In this document: positions 26,342-35,514 of the stretch, piece by piece
How the letters are laid out: each line of letters opens with the position of its first letter
How positions within the stretch are numbered: the first letter of the stretch is position 1
Origin: Geodermatophilaceae bacterium URHA0031
GTDB taxonomy: Bacteria > Actinomycetota > Actinomycetes > Mycobacteriales > Geodermatophilaceae
Direction of reading: 5' to 3'
DNA length: 64,000 nucleotides
NCBI GenBank assembly: GCA_000620205.1
Contig: JHVP01000012.1
Coordinates: forward strand, 97,413-161,412
Notes under the pieces: model-generated
Seen by the model: only the letters and a program-made list of their open reading frames with translations
Database searches by the model: none
Told to the model about the DNA's origin: nothing
Program-made: the position numbers and the translations under genes

Positions 26342-28126
26342 ATGTGCGGCATCTCGGGTGAGGTCCGGTTCGACGGTGGGGTCGCCGACATGGCGGCGGT
26401 CAGCGCCATGTGCGAGCAGCTGCAGCGCCGGGGGCCAGACGGCTCCGGTGGCTGGCAGTCCGGTCCGGTGGCCCTCGGCCACCGCCGGCTGAAGATCATC
26501 GACCTGACCGACGCCGGCGCTCAGCCGATGGTCGACGCCGAGCTCGGCCTGACCATGGTCTTCAACGGGATCGTCTACAACTACAAGGAGCTGCGCGCCG
26601 AGCTGCAGCAGGCCGGCTACCGGTTCTTCTCCACCTCCGACACCGAGGTGGTGCTCAAGGCCTACCACCGCTGGGGTGCGGCCTGCGTCGAGCGCTTCCT
26701 CGGGATGTTCGCCTTCGTGGTGGTCGAGCGCGAGACCGGCCGGGTGGTCATGGGCCGCGACCGGCTGGGCATCAAGCCGCTCTACCTGAGCCGCGGCCCC
26801 GGCCGGGTGCGCTTCGCCTCGTCGCTGCCGGCGCTGGTGCGGGCCGGTGGCGTGGACACCAGCATCGACCCGGTCGCGCTGCACCACTACATGTCCTTCC
26901 ACGCCGTCGTCCCCGCGCCCGCCACGATCCTGTCCGGCGTCCGCAAGCTGCCGCCGGCCACGGTGCGCACCTACGAGCCGGACGGGCGCGAGTCCGACTG
27001 GGAGTACTGGCGCCCGGTGCACGAGCGGCGGGCCGACCTCGCCGACCTGCACCCGGTGGAGTGGCAGGAGCGGGTCCTCGAGCAGCTGCGCGTCGCCGTC
27101 CGGCGGCGGATGGTCTCCGACGTCCCGGTCGGTGTGCTGCTCTCCGGCGGCCTGGACTCCAGCCTCATCGTCGGTCTGCTGGCCGAGGAGGGGCAGCACG
27201 GCCTGGCCACCTTCTCCATCGGCTTCGAGGCGGTGGGCGAGCGGTCGGGTGACGAGTTCGTCTACTCCGACGTCATCGCCGAGACCTTCGCGACCGACCA
27301 CCACCGGCTGATGGTGCCCACCGCCGACGTGCACGCGGGGCTGGACGGCGCCATCGGCGCGATGAGCGAGCCGCAGACCAGCCACGACGCCGTCGCGTTC
27401 TACCTGCTCTCCCAGCAGGTCAGCCGGCACGTGAAGGTGGTGCAGAGCGGGCAGGGCGCCGACGAGGTGATGGCCGGGTACGACTGGTACCCGCCGCTGG
27501 ACGGCGTCCCGGTCGCCGACGCCGTCGACGCCTACGCGAGGGTGTTCATCGACCGCCCGCACGCCGACCTGGCGCGCGTCCTGGCCGACCGGTGGATGAC
27601 CACCGAGGACGTCAGCCGGGACTTCGTCACCGCGCACTTCGCCCGGCCGGGTGCGGAGACGACGCTGGACCGGGCGCTGCGGCTGGACTCGACGATCATG
27701 CTGGTCGACGACCCGGTCAAACGGGTGGACAACATGACGATGGCCTGGGGCCTGGAGGCCCGCGTGCCGTTCCTGGACCACGAGTTCGTGGAGCTCGCCG
27801 CCGCCGTCCCGCCGGAGCTGAAGCTGGCGCACGGCGGCAAGGGCGTGCTCAAGGACGCCGCCCGCAAGGTCGTCCCGGCCGAGGTCATCGACCGGCCGAA
27901 GGGCTACTTCCCGGTGCCGGCCATCATCGACCTGCAGGGGGAGTACCTGGAGACGGTGCGCGCGGCGCTGCACGCACCGGAGGCCCGGGAACGCGGCCTC
28001 TTCCGCACCGAGTACGTCGACCGGCTGCTGGCCGAACCGAACAGCCACCGCACCACGCTGGGGTCCAACCAGCTGTGGCAGGTGGGCCTGCTCGAGCTCT
28101 GGCTGCAGCGGCACGGCATCCGCTGA
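26342..28126 (+). CDS. N-acetylglutaminylglutamine-type amidotransferase (AsnB family)
   Basis: A 594-residue glutamine-dependent amidotransferase. Residues 1-200 are an Ntn glutaminase with Cys2 as nucleophile (MCGISGEVRFDGG), the RGPDGSG loop and RDRLGIKPLYL. The C-terminal synthetase domain has the PPi loop LLSGGLDSSLI and QGADEVMAGYDWY. Length and wording match AsnO/GgnA enzymes that amidate N-acetylglutaminylglutamine, an osmoprotectant dipeptide, more closely than long AsnB. A GGGAGG lies 7 nt before the ATG. The next two genes on the strand are an S9 peptidase and a peptide-bond-forming type ligase, which supports peptide-amide metabolism. Confidence 0.85.
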   Translation: MCGISGEVRFDGGVADMAAVSAMCEQLQRRGPDGSGGWQSGPVALGHRRLKIIDLTDAGAQPMVDAELGLTMVFNGIVYNYKELRAELQQAGYRFFSTSDTEVVLKAYHRWGAACVERFLGMFAFVVVERETGRVVMGRDRLGIKPLYLSRGPGRVRFASSLPALVRAGGVDTSIDPVALHHYMSFHAVVPAPATILSGVRKLPPATVRTYEPDGRESDWEYWRPVHERRADLADLHPVEWQERVLEQLRVAVRRRMVSDVPVGVLLSGGLDSSLIVGLLAEEGQHGLATFSIGFEAVGERSGDEFVYSDVIAETFATDHHRLMVPTADVHAGLDGAIGAMSEPQTSHDAVAFYLLSQQVSRHVKVVQSGQGADEVMAGYDWYPPLDGVPVADAVDAYARVFIDRPHADLARVLADRWMTTEDVSRDFVTAHFARPGAETTLDRALRLDSTIMLVDDPVKRVDNMTMAWGLEARVPFLDHEFVELAAAVPPELKLAHGGKGVLKDAARKVVPAEVIDRPKGYFPVPAIIDLQGEYLETVRAALHAPEARERGLFRTEYVDRLLAEPNSHRTTLGSNQLWQVGLLELWLQRHGIR

Positions 28127-28166
28127 GGCTCCGGGGCTCTTCCCGCGCCCGACCCACCCTGCCGAT

Positions 28167-28196
28167 GCCGGGGAGGACGACGCCGTCCACCCCGGC
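28167..28196 (+). promoter_or_regulatory. intercistronic hairpin
   Basis: GCCGGGG-A-GGACG pairs with CGTCC-A-CCCCGGC around a 4-nt loop (ACGC). Twelve pairs with one A-A mismatch form a strong hairpin 35 nt before the peptidase start. There is no U tract. It may act as a partial terminator or mRNA end stabiliser between the amidotransferase and peptidase genes. Confidence 0.6.
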
Positions 28197-28231
28197 AGAC
28201 CCGCCCTGCCCCGTCCCGTCGAGGAGATGAC

Positions 28232-30091
28232 ATGACCGACGCGCTCCGCTCCGCCGGCCTGTCCACTCACGTCCGCCTCGCCATCGCCGAGATCGCCGGT
28301 GCCTCCGGCGCCTGGTGCCCCACGCTCGCGCCCACCGGCGACCGGGTCGCCTACGTCAGCGACCGCTCCGGGCTGCCGCGGCTGGAGGTCGCCACCCTGG
28401 ACCAGCAGACGCCACCGGCGGTGCTGTCCGGTCCCGGCGAGGAGGTCGTCTCGGTCGCCTGGTCACCGGACGGCGAGTGGCTGGCCTACCTGGTGAGCCC
28501 CGGCGGCTCGATCTGCGCGCAGCTGTGGGCCGTGCGGCCCGACGGCACCGAGCGGCACCTGGTGGCGGGGGAGGACCCGCGGTCGACCGTCTTCGCCGGC
28601 GGCTGGACCGCCGCGGCCGGCCACTACGTCTGCTCGATCGCCTCCGGCGACGGCCCGGACGCCGACGTCGTCCTGGTCGACGTGGTCGCCGGCGCGCACC
28701 GCACGCTGGCCTCCGGCGGCTTCCTGTCGGTCACCGCGGTCGCCGCGGACGAGCGCACCGTGCTGGCCCGCCGGGGGCCGCGCGGGCACCGGCACGTCGT
28801 GCTGGTCGACGTCGCCAGCGGCGTGCAGCGGCGGGTCATCCCGCTCGGCGACCCCGGCGGCCGGGCGTCGGAGGACGGCCGGTTCGCCCCCGACGGCCGG
28901 GCGGTCTACCTGCGCGCCGGGCTCCCGGGCTCGCCCGACGTGCCGCGCAGCGACCGCACGGCGCTGGTCCGCGTCCCGCTCGACGAGGACCGGGTGCCCG
29001 GCCGCGGCGAGGTCCTGGTGGCCCGACCGGACGCCGACCTGGACGCCTACGCGGTCCGCGCCGACGGCACCGTCGTCTGCGTGTGGAACGCCGACGGGTG
29101 CACCGAGCTCGACGTCCGCGACCTGGCCGACGGCACGGTGCGGCACAGCGTCCCGCTGCCCGAGCCGGTGATGCCCGGCTGGTCGCTGTCACCCGACGGC
29201 CGCACGCTGCTCGCCGAGCTCACCGGCCCGCTGTCCCCGCGGTCGCTGTGGCTGGTGGCCCTCGACGGCGGGGACGCCCCGGTCCCGCTGCCCTCCACCC
29301 CGCGGCGTCCCGACGCGCACCTGCTGGTCACCCCGGAGCGCCGCCGGTACCCGGCCGCCGACGGCACCGAGCTCGACGGCTGGCTGTACACGCCGCCGGG
29401 GGTGCACGGGGCCAACCGCACGGTGGTCAGCTTCCACGGCGGCCCGGAGGGCCAGGAGCGGCCGGCCTTCTCCCCGGTCGCGCAGGCGCTGGTCGCCGCC
29501 GGGCTGACCGTGTTCGCACCGAACGTGCGGGGCTCCGGCGGGCACGGCGCGGCGTTCATGGCCGCCGACGACCTGGCCGCCCGGGAGGCCTCGTTCGACG
29601 ACGTCGTGGCCACCGTCGACCACCTCGTCGCCGAGGGCATCGCGCTGCCCGGCCAGATCGGTGCGCACGGCTGGTCCTACGGCGGCTACCTGACGCTGGT
29701 GGCGCTGACCCGCTGGCCGGACCTCTTCGCCGCCGGCGTCACGCTCGCCGGGATGAGCGACCTGCGGACGTTCTTCGCCGGCACCGAACCGTGGATGGCG
29801 GCGGCGTCGGTGACCGAGTACGGCGACCCGGTGTCCGACCGGGAGATGCTCGCCGCCCTGTCGCCGATGACCGCGCTCGACCGGCTGACCGCCCCGGTGC
29901 TGCTCACCCACGGCGACCGGGACACCAACGTGCCGGTGCTCGAGTCCGTCCAGGCGCACCAGGAGCTCACCGCGCGGGGCGCCGCCGCCGAGCTGCTGCT
30001 GCTCCGCGGCGAGGGACACACGATCGTGGGACGGGAGAACCTGCTGGGCCTGTCCGAGCGGGTCACCGAGTGGTTCGATCGATGGCTGTGA
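28232..30091 (+). CDS. S9 prolyl oligopeptidase family peptidase
   Basis: A 619-residue serine peptidase. Residues 1-340 are a beta-propeller of WD/Tol-like repeats (VAYVSDRSGLPRLEV, VAWSPDGEWLAYLV, WSLSPDGRTLLAEL). The alpha/beta hydrolase domain has the catalytic Ser in HGWSYGGYLTLVAL, Asp in LLTHGDRDTNVPV and His in GEGHTIVG. The family cleaves short peptides that can pass the propeller. The ATG follows GAGGAG by 6 nt. Between an amidotransferase and a ligase gene it may recycle the peptide product, as the M42 peptidase is thought to do in NAGGN operons. Confidence 0.88.
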   Translation: MTDALRSAGLSTHVRLAIAEIAGASGAWCPTLAPTGDRVAYVSDRSGLPRLEVATLDQQTPPAVLSGPGEEVVSVAWSPDGEWLAYLVSPGGSICAQLWAVRPDGTERHLVAGEDPRSTVFAGGWTAAAGHYVCSIASGDGPDADVVLVDVVAGAHRTLASGGFLSVTAVAADERTVLARRGPRGHRHVVLVDVASGVQRRVIPLGDPGGRASEDGRFAPDGRAVYLRAGLPGSPDVPRSDRTALVRVPLDEDRVPGRGEVLVARPDADLDAYAVRADGTVVCVWNADGCTELDVRDLADGTVRHSVPLPEPVMPGWSLSPDGRTLLAELTGPLSPRSLWLVALDGGDAPVPLPSTPRRPDAHLLVTPERRRYPAADGTELDGWLYTPPGVHGANRTVVSFHGGPEGQERPAFSPVAQALVAAGLTVFAPNVRGSGGHGAAFMAADDLAAREASFDDVVATVDHLVAEGIALPGQIGAHGWSYGGYLTLVALTRWPDLFAAGVTLAGMSDLRTFFAGTEPWMAAASVTEYGDPVSDREMLAALSPMTALDRLTAPVLLTHGDRDTNVPVLESVQAHQELTARGAAAELLLLRGEGHTIVGRENLLGLSERVTEWFDRWL

Positions 30092-30250
30092 AGGCGACGG
30101 GCGGGTGAGCATCGCAGGGAGCGCCGGCGACCGAGGAGCGGAGCGAGTCCGGAGACGAACCATGAACGCTGTGAAGGCGACGGGCGAGTGAGCATCGCAG
30201 GGAGCGCCAGCGACCGAGGAGCGGAGCGAGTCCGGAGACGAACCATGAAC
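30085..30250 (+). repeat. two 83-bp tandem repeats (REP-like)
   Basis: An 83-bp unit occurs at 30085-30167 and 30168-30250 with two mismatches, followed by a short partial copy. The first copy contains the peptidase stop codon. The core GTGAGCATCGCAGGGAGCG and GAGGAGCGGAGCGAG match the repeats at 13.4 kb and 39.95 kb. It fills the gap before the ATP-grasp gene. Confidence 0.9.
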
Positions 30251-30264
30251 GCTGTGAGCGCAGG

Positions 30265-31755
30265 ATGACCAGCGGCGCCAGCGTCTTCGCCCGGTACCCC
30301 GGCTCGGCCGGGGACGAGGCGGTGACGGCGGACGGCTCGGTGCGGCCGGCCTACGCGCCGGTGGCCCGGGCCCTCGACCGGCTCGGCGGCGTCGGGCTCA
30401 CGGCCGTCGTCGGCGCGGTCGCCCAGGAGCGGCGGATGCGCGGGGTCGTCTTCGGCAGCTACGTCGACGGCCGGCTCGAGGAGCGCCCGTTCCCGCTCTG
30501 CCCGGTGCCCCGGGTGCTCTCGGCGGCCGACTGGGCGCACCTGTCCGCCGGGGTGGAGCAGCGCACCCGCGCGCTGAACGCCTTCCTGGCCGACGTCTAC
30601 CGCCCGGCGGGTCGGCGGCGCACCGACGAGGACAAGCAGCCCGAGGCGGTGCGCGCCGGCGTCGTCCCGGCCTGGGTCGTCTCCGCCAGCCCCGGGTACC
30701 GGCCGGACGCGGTCGGCCTCGCCGCGGCCGGGCAGCAGCGGATCACCGTCTCCGGGATGGACCTGCTGCTCGGGCCGGACGGCTGGGTCGTGCTCGAGGA
30801 CAACCTGCGGGTGCCCTCGGGCATCGGCTACGCCCTCACCAACCGCGACAGCGGCCGCGCCGCGCTGCCCCAGCTCTACGGCGGGGCGGAGTCCCAGGGG
30901 CTGGTCGACCCCGCGGAGTCGGTGGCGCTGCTGCGCGCCGCGCTGGCCGATGCCGCACCGGCCGGGTGCACCGGCGTGCCGCAGCTCGGCCTGCTGACCG
31001 ACGGCCCGCACAACTCCGCGTGGTTCGAGCACCAGCTGCTCGCCGAGGCGATGGGCATCCCGATCGTCACGCCCGACGTCCTCTGGCCGACCGCGGCGGG
31101 CGGGGTGGCGGTGCAGCGGGACGGCGAGCGGGTGCCGGTCGACGTCCTGTACCGGCGCTTCGACGAGGCCGACCTGGCCGCCCACCTCACGCCCAGCGGC
31201 GCCTCGGTCGGGGCACTGCTCGCCGCGGCGGTCCGCGCCGGCCGGCTGGCGGTGGCCAACGTGCCGGGCAACGGCGTGGCCGACGACAAGGCCACCTACC
31301 GCTACGTCGACGCGATGATCCGGTTCTACCTGGGCGAGGAGCCGGTGCTGGCGCCCGTGCCGACCTGGCTGCTGGCCGAGGAGGCCGACCGGGCGGAGGT
31401 GCGCGACCGGTTGCACGAGCTCGTGGTCAAGCCGGTCGACGGGTACGGCGGGCAGGGCGTCGTCTTCGGTCCGCTGTGCTCGGCCGCCGAGCTCGCCGAG
31501 CTGCACGCGGAGGTCTTCGCCGCGCCGCACCGGTTCGTCGCCCAGCAGCCGGTCGACTTCTCCACGGTGCCGACCGTCGTCGACGGCCTGGTCGTGCCGC
31601 GGCACGCCGACCTGCGGGTCTTCGCCGTCGCCGGCAGCAGCACCCGGGCGTTGCCCTCCCCGCTGACCCGGGTCGCGCTCACCGAGGGCTCGCTGCTGGT
31701 CAACTCCAGCCAGGGCGGCGGCAGCAAGGACACCTGGATCCTGCCGCCCCCGTGA
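30265..31755 (+). CDS. circularly permuted ATP-grasp type 2 ligase
   Basis: A 496-residue enzyme of the circularly permuted ATP-grasp family (DUF404/DUF407). Typical motifs are WVVLEDNLRVPSG, GNGVADDKATYRYVD, VVKPVDGYGGQGVVFG, the DFSTVPT element and the C-terminal LVNSSQGGGSKDTW. Such enzymes ligate a carboxylate to an amine with ATP. Usual partners (an alpha-E protein and a transglutaminase) are absent; here the partners are an amidotransferase and a peptidase. It lacks the GNAT domain of Ngg, the canonical NAGGN synthetase. The ATG is preceded by AGCGCAGG, directly after the REP-like repeats. Confidence 0.88.
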   Translation: MTSGASVFARYPGSAGDEAVTADGSVRPAYAPVARALDRLGGVGLTAVVGAVAQERRMRGVVFGSYVDGRLEERPFPLCPVPRVLSAADWAHLSAGVEQRTRALNAFLADVYRPAGRRRTDEDKQPEAVRAGVVPAWVVSASPGYRPDAVGLAAAGQQRITVSGMDLLLGPDGWVVLEDNLRVPSGIGYALTNRDSGRAALPQLYGGAESQGLVDPAESVALLRAALADAAPAGCTGVPQLGLLTDGPHNSAWFEHQLLAEAMGIPIVTPDVLWPTAAGGVAVQRDGERVPVDVLYRRFDEADLAAHLTPSGASVGALLAAAVRAGRLAVANVPGNGVADDKATYRYVDAMIRFYLGEEPVLAPVPTWLLAEEADRAEVRDRLHELVVKPVDGYGGQGVVFGPLCSAAELAELHAEVFAAPHRFVAQQPVDFSTVPTVVDGLVVPRHADLRVFAVAGSSTRALPSPLTRVALTEGSLLVNSSQGGGSKDTWILPPP

Positions 31756-31757
31756 AC

Positions 31758-31795
31758 GGAGTGCCAGCGCATCACCTTCCGAGCGCTGGCACTCC
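31758..31795. terminator. bidirectional terminator, 13-bp perfect stem
   Basis: GGAGTGCCAGCGC (31758-31770) pairs perfectly with GCGCTGGCACTCC (31783-31795) around a 12-nt loop. It lies between the convergent ATP-grasp and GalE genes, 3 nt from each stop codon. Confidence 0.8.
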
Positions 31796-31797
31796 AC

Positions 31798-32769
31798 TCA
31801 GACCTTCGAGAGGTGGCGCCAGGCGGCCCAGGCGCTGGTGACCATGTCCTGCAGGTCGTGCCGGGCGCGGAAGCCGAGCTCGCGCTCGATGCTGCCCACC
31901 GCGGCCACCACGCTCGCCGGGTCGCCCGGCCGGCGGCCGACCACCTCGGGGGTGGTGTCCGCGCCGCTCACCTCGCCGACCACCCGGAGGACGTCGAGCA
32001 CGCTGCTGCCCTGCCCGCGCCCCACGTTGTAGGTACCCCCGGGCGAGCCGTCCGTCAGGGCGCGCACCGCGGCGAGGTGCGCGTCGGCGACGTCGGCGAC
32101 GTGCACGTAGTCCCGGACCCCGGTGCCGTCGGGCGTGCCGTGGTCGTCGCCGAACACGACCGGGGCGCAGCCGGCGTCCAGCGCCGCGAAGACCAGCGGC
32201 ACCAGGTTGGCCGCGCCGGAGTCGCCCAGCCGGGGCGCCGCCGCGCCGGCCACGTTGAAGTAGCGCAGCGCGGTGGCGGCCAGCCCCCACGCGGCGGCGC
32301 AGTCCCGGAGCAGCCACTCGCCCACCAGCTTGGTCTGCCCGTAGGGCGACAGCGGCCGGCACGGCGCGTCCTCGGCCACCGGGTCGGACTCGGGGGTGCC
32401 GTAGACGGCGGCGCTGCTGGAGAACACGAACCGGGCCACGCCCTTCGCCCGGCAGCTCTCCAGCAGCGCGACGAGCCCCTCGACGTTCTCGGCGTAGTAG
32501 GTCAGCGGGTCGGCGACCGACTCGGCCACCTGCTTCTTGCCGGCCACGTGCACCACGCCCTGCACGGCGTGCTCGCGCAGCACCCGGCGCACCAGCCCCC
32601 GGTCCCGGACGGAGCCGACGACCAGCGGCACGCCGGGCAGCTCCGCCAGCCGGCCGGGGTCCCCGGTGGAGAGGTCGTCGAGCACCACGACCTGCTCACC
32701 CGCCGCGGTCATCGCGTGCACCACGTGCGCACCGATGTAGCCCGCGCCGCCGGTGACCAGCCAGCTCAT
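31798..32769 (-). CDS. galE: UDP-glucose 4-epimerase family protein
   Basis: A 323-residue short-chain dehydrogenase-type epimerase. NAD binding is shown by the N-terminal GGAGYIGAHVV, the catalytic region by FSSSAAVYG and the Tyr-Lys pair YGQTK, and ATALRYFNVAGA is typical of GalE. The product should interconvert UDP-glucose and UDP-galactose, or their N-acetyl forms. The ATG overlaps the PIG-L stop by 4 nt, and it is the last gene of the ten-gene operon, followed by a perfect terminator. Its presence suggests that a galactose-type sugar is attached by the GT4 enzyme of the same operon. Confidence 0.9.
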   Translation of the reverse strand: MSWLVTGGAGYIGAHVVHAMTAAGEQVVVLDDLSTGDPGRLAELPGVPLVVGSVRDRGLVRRVLREHAVQGVVHVAGKKQVAESVADPLTYYAENVEGLVALLESCRAKGVARFVFSSSAAVYGTPESDPVAEDAPCRPLSPYGQTKLVGEWLLRDCAAAWGLAATALRYFNVAGAAAPRLGDSGAANLVPLVFAALDAGCAPVVFGDDHGTPDGTGVRDYVHVADVADAHLAAVRALTDGSPGGTYNVGRGQGSSVLDVLRVVGEVSGADTTPEVVGRRPGDPASVVAAVGSIERELGFRARHDLQDMVTSAWAAWRHLSKV

Positions 32770-33476
32770 GCCCGCACCGCCAGCAGGTCCAGCGCCGCCG
32801 ACCCCGCGAGAAGGACCTCGGGCAGGTCGGCCAGCGCCGCGCGCATGCCCGCCTCGCCACCGAACTGGAAGCCGAGCTGGGTGGTGTAGCAGGCGCAGGC
32901 ATCGGCGCGCCGGTCCGGCAGCTGGGCCGGCTCGACCGGCGTCAGGCCGCCGGGCAGGGCCTCGCCCGGGACGGCGTCCGGCCGGCGGAGCACGTAGGGG
33001 CTGTCCCGCCACCAGAGCACCGGCGGGTCCAGCGACGCGACCGCCCGCAGCACCTGCAGGTGGTCGACGTGGGCGCCCAGCGCCTGCGGCGCCAGCCACA
33101 GGTCCGCGCTGAGCCCGGCCAGCAGGTCGGCCACCTCGCACCAGACGTCGTCGCCGGGATGCACGCCGGCGAACAGGTCGGGGGCGCTGGTGTAGCCGCG
33201 GTGCGGCGCCTCGGGCAGGTCGAGGTCGACCGGGGTGGCGCCGAGCACCACCATCGCAGCCGCGTTCTCCGCACGGCGCAGCGCCAGGTAGTCGACGTCG
33301 GGCGGGAGGCCCTTGTCCAGCTGGCAGGCCAGCGCGAACCCGGTCGGGTCGGGCACGCTGCGGGTGAAGCAGGTGACCACGGTGACCTCGTGCCCGGCGT
33401 CGGCCAGCGCCGCCAGGCTCGCCCCGGCGGAGAAGGCCGCGTCGTCCAGGTGCGGGCTGACCGCGAGCACCCGCAT
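32766..33476 (-). CDS. PIG-L/LmbE family deacetylase
   Basis: A 236-residue zinc-dependent deacetylase fold. The metal site motif is SPHLDDAAFSAG and a second His block is LGAHVDHLQVLRAV, as in MshB and PIG-L that remove acetyl from GlcNAc-inositol. The region between (TCFTRSVPDPTGFALACQLD) is a feature of LmbE proteins in sugar loci. The ATG overlaps the glycosyltransferase stop by one base. With the glycosyltransferase and inositol-phosphate-synthase-like gene it suggests deacetylation of a GlcNAc- or acetamido-cyclitol intermediate. Confidence 0.88.
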   Translation of the reverse strand: MRVLAVSPHLDDAAFSAGASLAALADAGHEVTVVTCFTRSVPDPTGFALACQLDKGLPPDVDYLALRRAENAAAMVVLGATPVDLDLPEAPHRGYTSAPDLFAGVHPGDDVWCEVADLLAGLSADLWLAPQALGAHVDHLQVLRAVASLDPPVLWWRDSPYVLRRPDAVPGEALPGGLTPVEPAQLPDRRADACACYTTQLGFQFGGEAGMRAALADLPEVLLAGSAALDLLAVRA

Positions 33477-34684
33477 CAGAGCAGGTGCGCCGCGGCCCGG
33501 AACCGGCAGCTCGGGTCGACGGTCGCGGGCAGCGTCCAGCCCAGGTCCGACGCGGTCCCGGCGAGCCCGGTGTAGACCGCGTCGATGCTGCGCGCCAGCA
33601 CCGGCCACGAGTACAGCCGGCGGACCTCCTCCAGGGCGGTCGTCGCCAGCCGGGTGCGCAGCGCCGCGTCGCCGAGCAGCCGGTCCAGCTCCTTGGTCAG
33701 GCCGGCGACGTCGCCGGGGGCGTGCAGCAGGCCGTTCTCCTCGTGCCGCAGGCAGTCGACGACGCCGACGCTGTCGGTGCTCACCGTCGGCAGGCCGCTG
33801 GCCATGGCCTCCAGCAGCGTGTTGCTGAACCCCTCGCTGTAGGTCGGGCTGACGAAGAGGTCGGCCGAGCGGTACACCTCCGGCGCCTCGTCCGGGGGCA
33901 CGTAGCCGAGGAACGTGGTGCGGCTGTCCGCCCGGGCGCGGGCCTCCTCGAGGTCCGGGCCGATGCCGGAGACCACCAGCCGGACGCCGTCGGGCAGTGC
34001 CTCGAGCAGGTCCAGCACGCCCTTGCGCCGGTCGACCCGGCCGTGGAACAGCAGCACCGGCGGGTCGGCCAGGCTGCCCAGCGGCCGGTCGGCCGGCGTG
34101 AAGCGCCGGGTGTCCGTCGCGCCGGGGACGATCGTGAACCGCGCCGGGTCGGTGCCCAGGTTGCCGACCACCTCGTCGCGGAAGCTGGCACTGCCGATCA
34201 GCACCGCGCCGGCGGAGTCGAGCACGGCGCGCATCGCCGCGGCGTGGGTGCTGCAGCAGGTGCCCACCCAGTGGCCGTCCCCGCCCTGGATGCTCACCAC
34301 GTTCGGCACGCCGGTCCGGCGGGAGGCCTCCAGCACGGCCAGCCCCGGCGGGTAGCCGTACTGGGCGTGCAGCACGTCGAAGGGCCGCTCGTCGTGCAGG
34401 CCGACGACGGTGCGGACGATCTCGGTGATGTCGCCCTCCCAGTCGGCGGGGACGACGGTCTCGCCGCGGCTGGGCAGCGCGTGGACCTCGACGCCGGCGG
34501 GTACCCGGTCGGCCGGCGGCGGGCCGCCGCCGTACACCCGGGTGCCGGCCTCGTCGTCCCGGTACTGGCTGATCAGCGTCACGTCGTGGCCCAGTGCGAC
34601 CAGCTCGCGCAGCAGGTTCTCCGCGTAGACGCTCATGCCGCTCACCGCCGGCCAGTAGCGCCGGCTGACGAAGCAGATCCTCAT
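33476..34684 (-). CDS. GT4-type glycosyltransferase
   Basis: A 402-residue GT-B fold retaining glycosyltransferase. The N-terminal domain starts CFVSRRYWPAVSGMSVYAEN; the C-terminal domain has GRVDRRKGVLDLLEA and the E-x7-E nucleotide-sugar motif in SEGFSNTLLEAMASG. The acceptor may be a cyclitol or sugar phosphate. The N-terminus does not match MshA, so mycothiol synthesis is not indicated. The ATG overlaps the TIM-barrel gene stop by 4 nt. The two cysteines in VGTCCSTHAAA are unusual for this family. Confidence 0.88.
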   Translation of the reverse strand: MRICFVSRRYWPAVSGMSVYAENLLRELVALGHDVTLISQYRDDEAGTRVYGGGPPPADRVPAGVEVHALPSRGETVVPADWEGDITEIVRTVVGLHDERPFDVLHAQYGYPPGLAVLEASRRTGVPNVVSIQGGDGHWVGTCCSTHAAAMRAVLDSAGAVLIGSASFRDEVVGNLGTDPARFTIVPGATDTRRFTPADRPLGSLADPPVLLFHGRVDRRKGVLDLLEALPDGVRLVVSGIGPDLEEARARADSRTTFLGYVPPDEAPEVYRSADLFVSPTYSEGFSNTLLEAMASGLPTVSTDSVGVVDCLRHEENGLLHAPGDVAGLTKELDRLLGDAALRTRLATTALEEVRRLYSWPVLARSIDAVYTGLAGTASDLGWTLPATVDPSCRFRAAAHLL

Positions 34685-35514
34685 CCCTCGGCCTTCCTCA
34701 GCAGCTCGATGGAGCGGGGCACCAGCTGGTGCGCCCGGTGGCCGTCACGGGAGAGCTCCAGGCTGACCAGCCGGTCGTAGCCCACCGCCCGCAGCGCGGC
34801 CAGCACCGCCGGCAGGTCGACGTCGCCCTCGTCGAGCGGCAGGTGGTCGTGCACGCCGCGGCGCATGCCCTCGACGGCGACCGCCCCGAGCTGCGGACCG
34901 AAGGCGGTCACCGCCTCCTCGGGGGTGTACCGGCCGCTGACCACGCAGTGCCCGGTGTCCAGCGCGAGCGTCAGGCCCGGCACCTGCTCGGCGAGCGCGG
35001 CCCAGTCGTCGGCGTCCTCGACGAGCATCCCGGGCTCCGGTTCGACGGCCAGCGCGTAGGACCGCCCGCCGTGGCTGTCGACCAGCGCGCGCACGCCGTC
35101 GACCAGCCAGCGCCGGGCGTCGTCCCGGTCGACCCCGGGCTGCGGCACGCCGGCCCAGAAGCTCACCGCCTCGGCGTGCAGCACCTCCGCGAGGTCGCAG
35201 GCCAGCCGCAGGTAGGCCAGCCGGCGTTCCCGGCTCTTGGGGGAGGGATGCACCAGGGTGGGCTCGTGCTTGACCCGCGGGTCGAGCAGGAAGCGGGCGC
35301 CGGTCTCGACGACCACGCCCAGCCCCAGCTGGTCGCAGCGCCGGCGGACCCGCTGGGCCTGCGCGAACGCGTCGTCGGCGAACGGGTCCAGGTGCACCAC
35401 GTCCAGGGTCAGCGCTACGCCGGCGTACCCGCAGTCGGCGAGGAAGGACAGCGCGTCGTCCAGCCGGTGCGAGGTCAGCCCGTTGGTGTTGTAGGCGTAC
35501 CGCAGCTCGCTCAC
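34681..35514 (-). CDS. TIM-barrel sugar isomerase/epimerase (AP endonuclease 2 fold)
   Basis: A 277-residue xylose-isomerase-like barrel. Expected metal ligands appear as LAVEPEPGML, LTLALDTGHC and SLELSRDG. The N-terminus YAYNTNGLTSHRLDDAL carries the usual first-strand motif. Relatives isomerise or epimerise keto-sugars and inosose (IolE/IolH type). The GTG overlaps the YcaO stop by 4 nt. In an operon with a cyclitol synthase and an oxidoreductase, an inosose-like substrate is a reasonable guess. Confidence 0.8.
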   Translation of the reverse strand: MSELRYAYNTNGLTSHRLDDALSFLADCGYAGVALTLDVVHLDPFADDAFAQAQRVRRRCDQLGLGVVVETGARFLLDPRVKHEPTLVHPSPKSRERRLAYLRLACDLAEVLHAEAVSFWAGVPQPGVDRDDARRWLVDGVRALVDSHGGRSYALAVEPEPGMLVEDADDWAALAEQVPGLTLALDTGHCVVSGRYTPEEAVTAFGPQLGAVAVEGMRRGVHDHLPLDEGDVDLPAVLAALRAVGYDRLVSLELSRDGHRAHQLVPRSIELLRKAEG

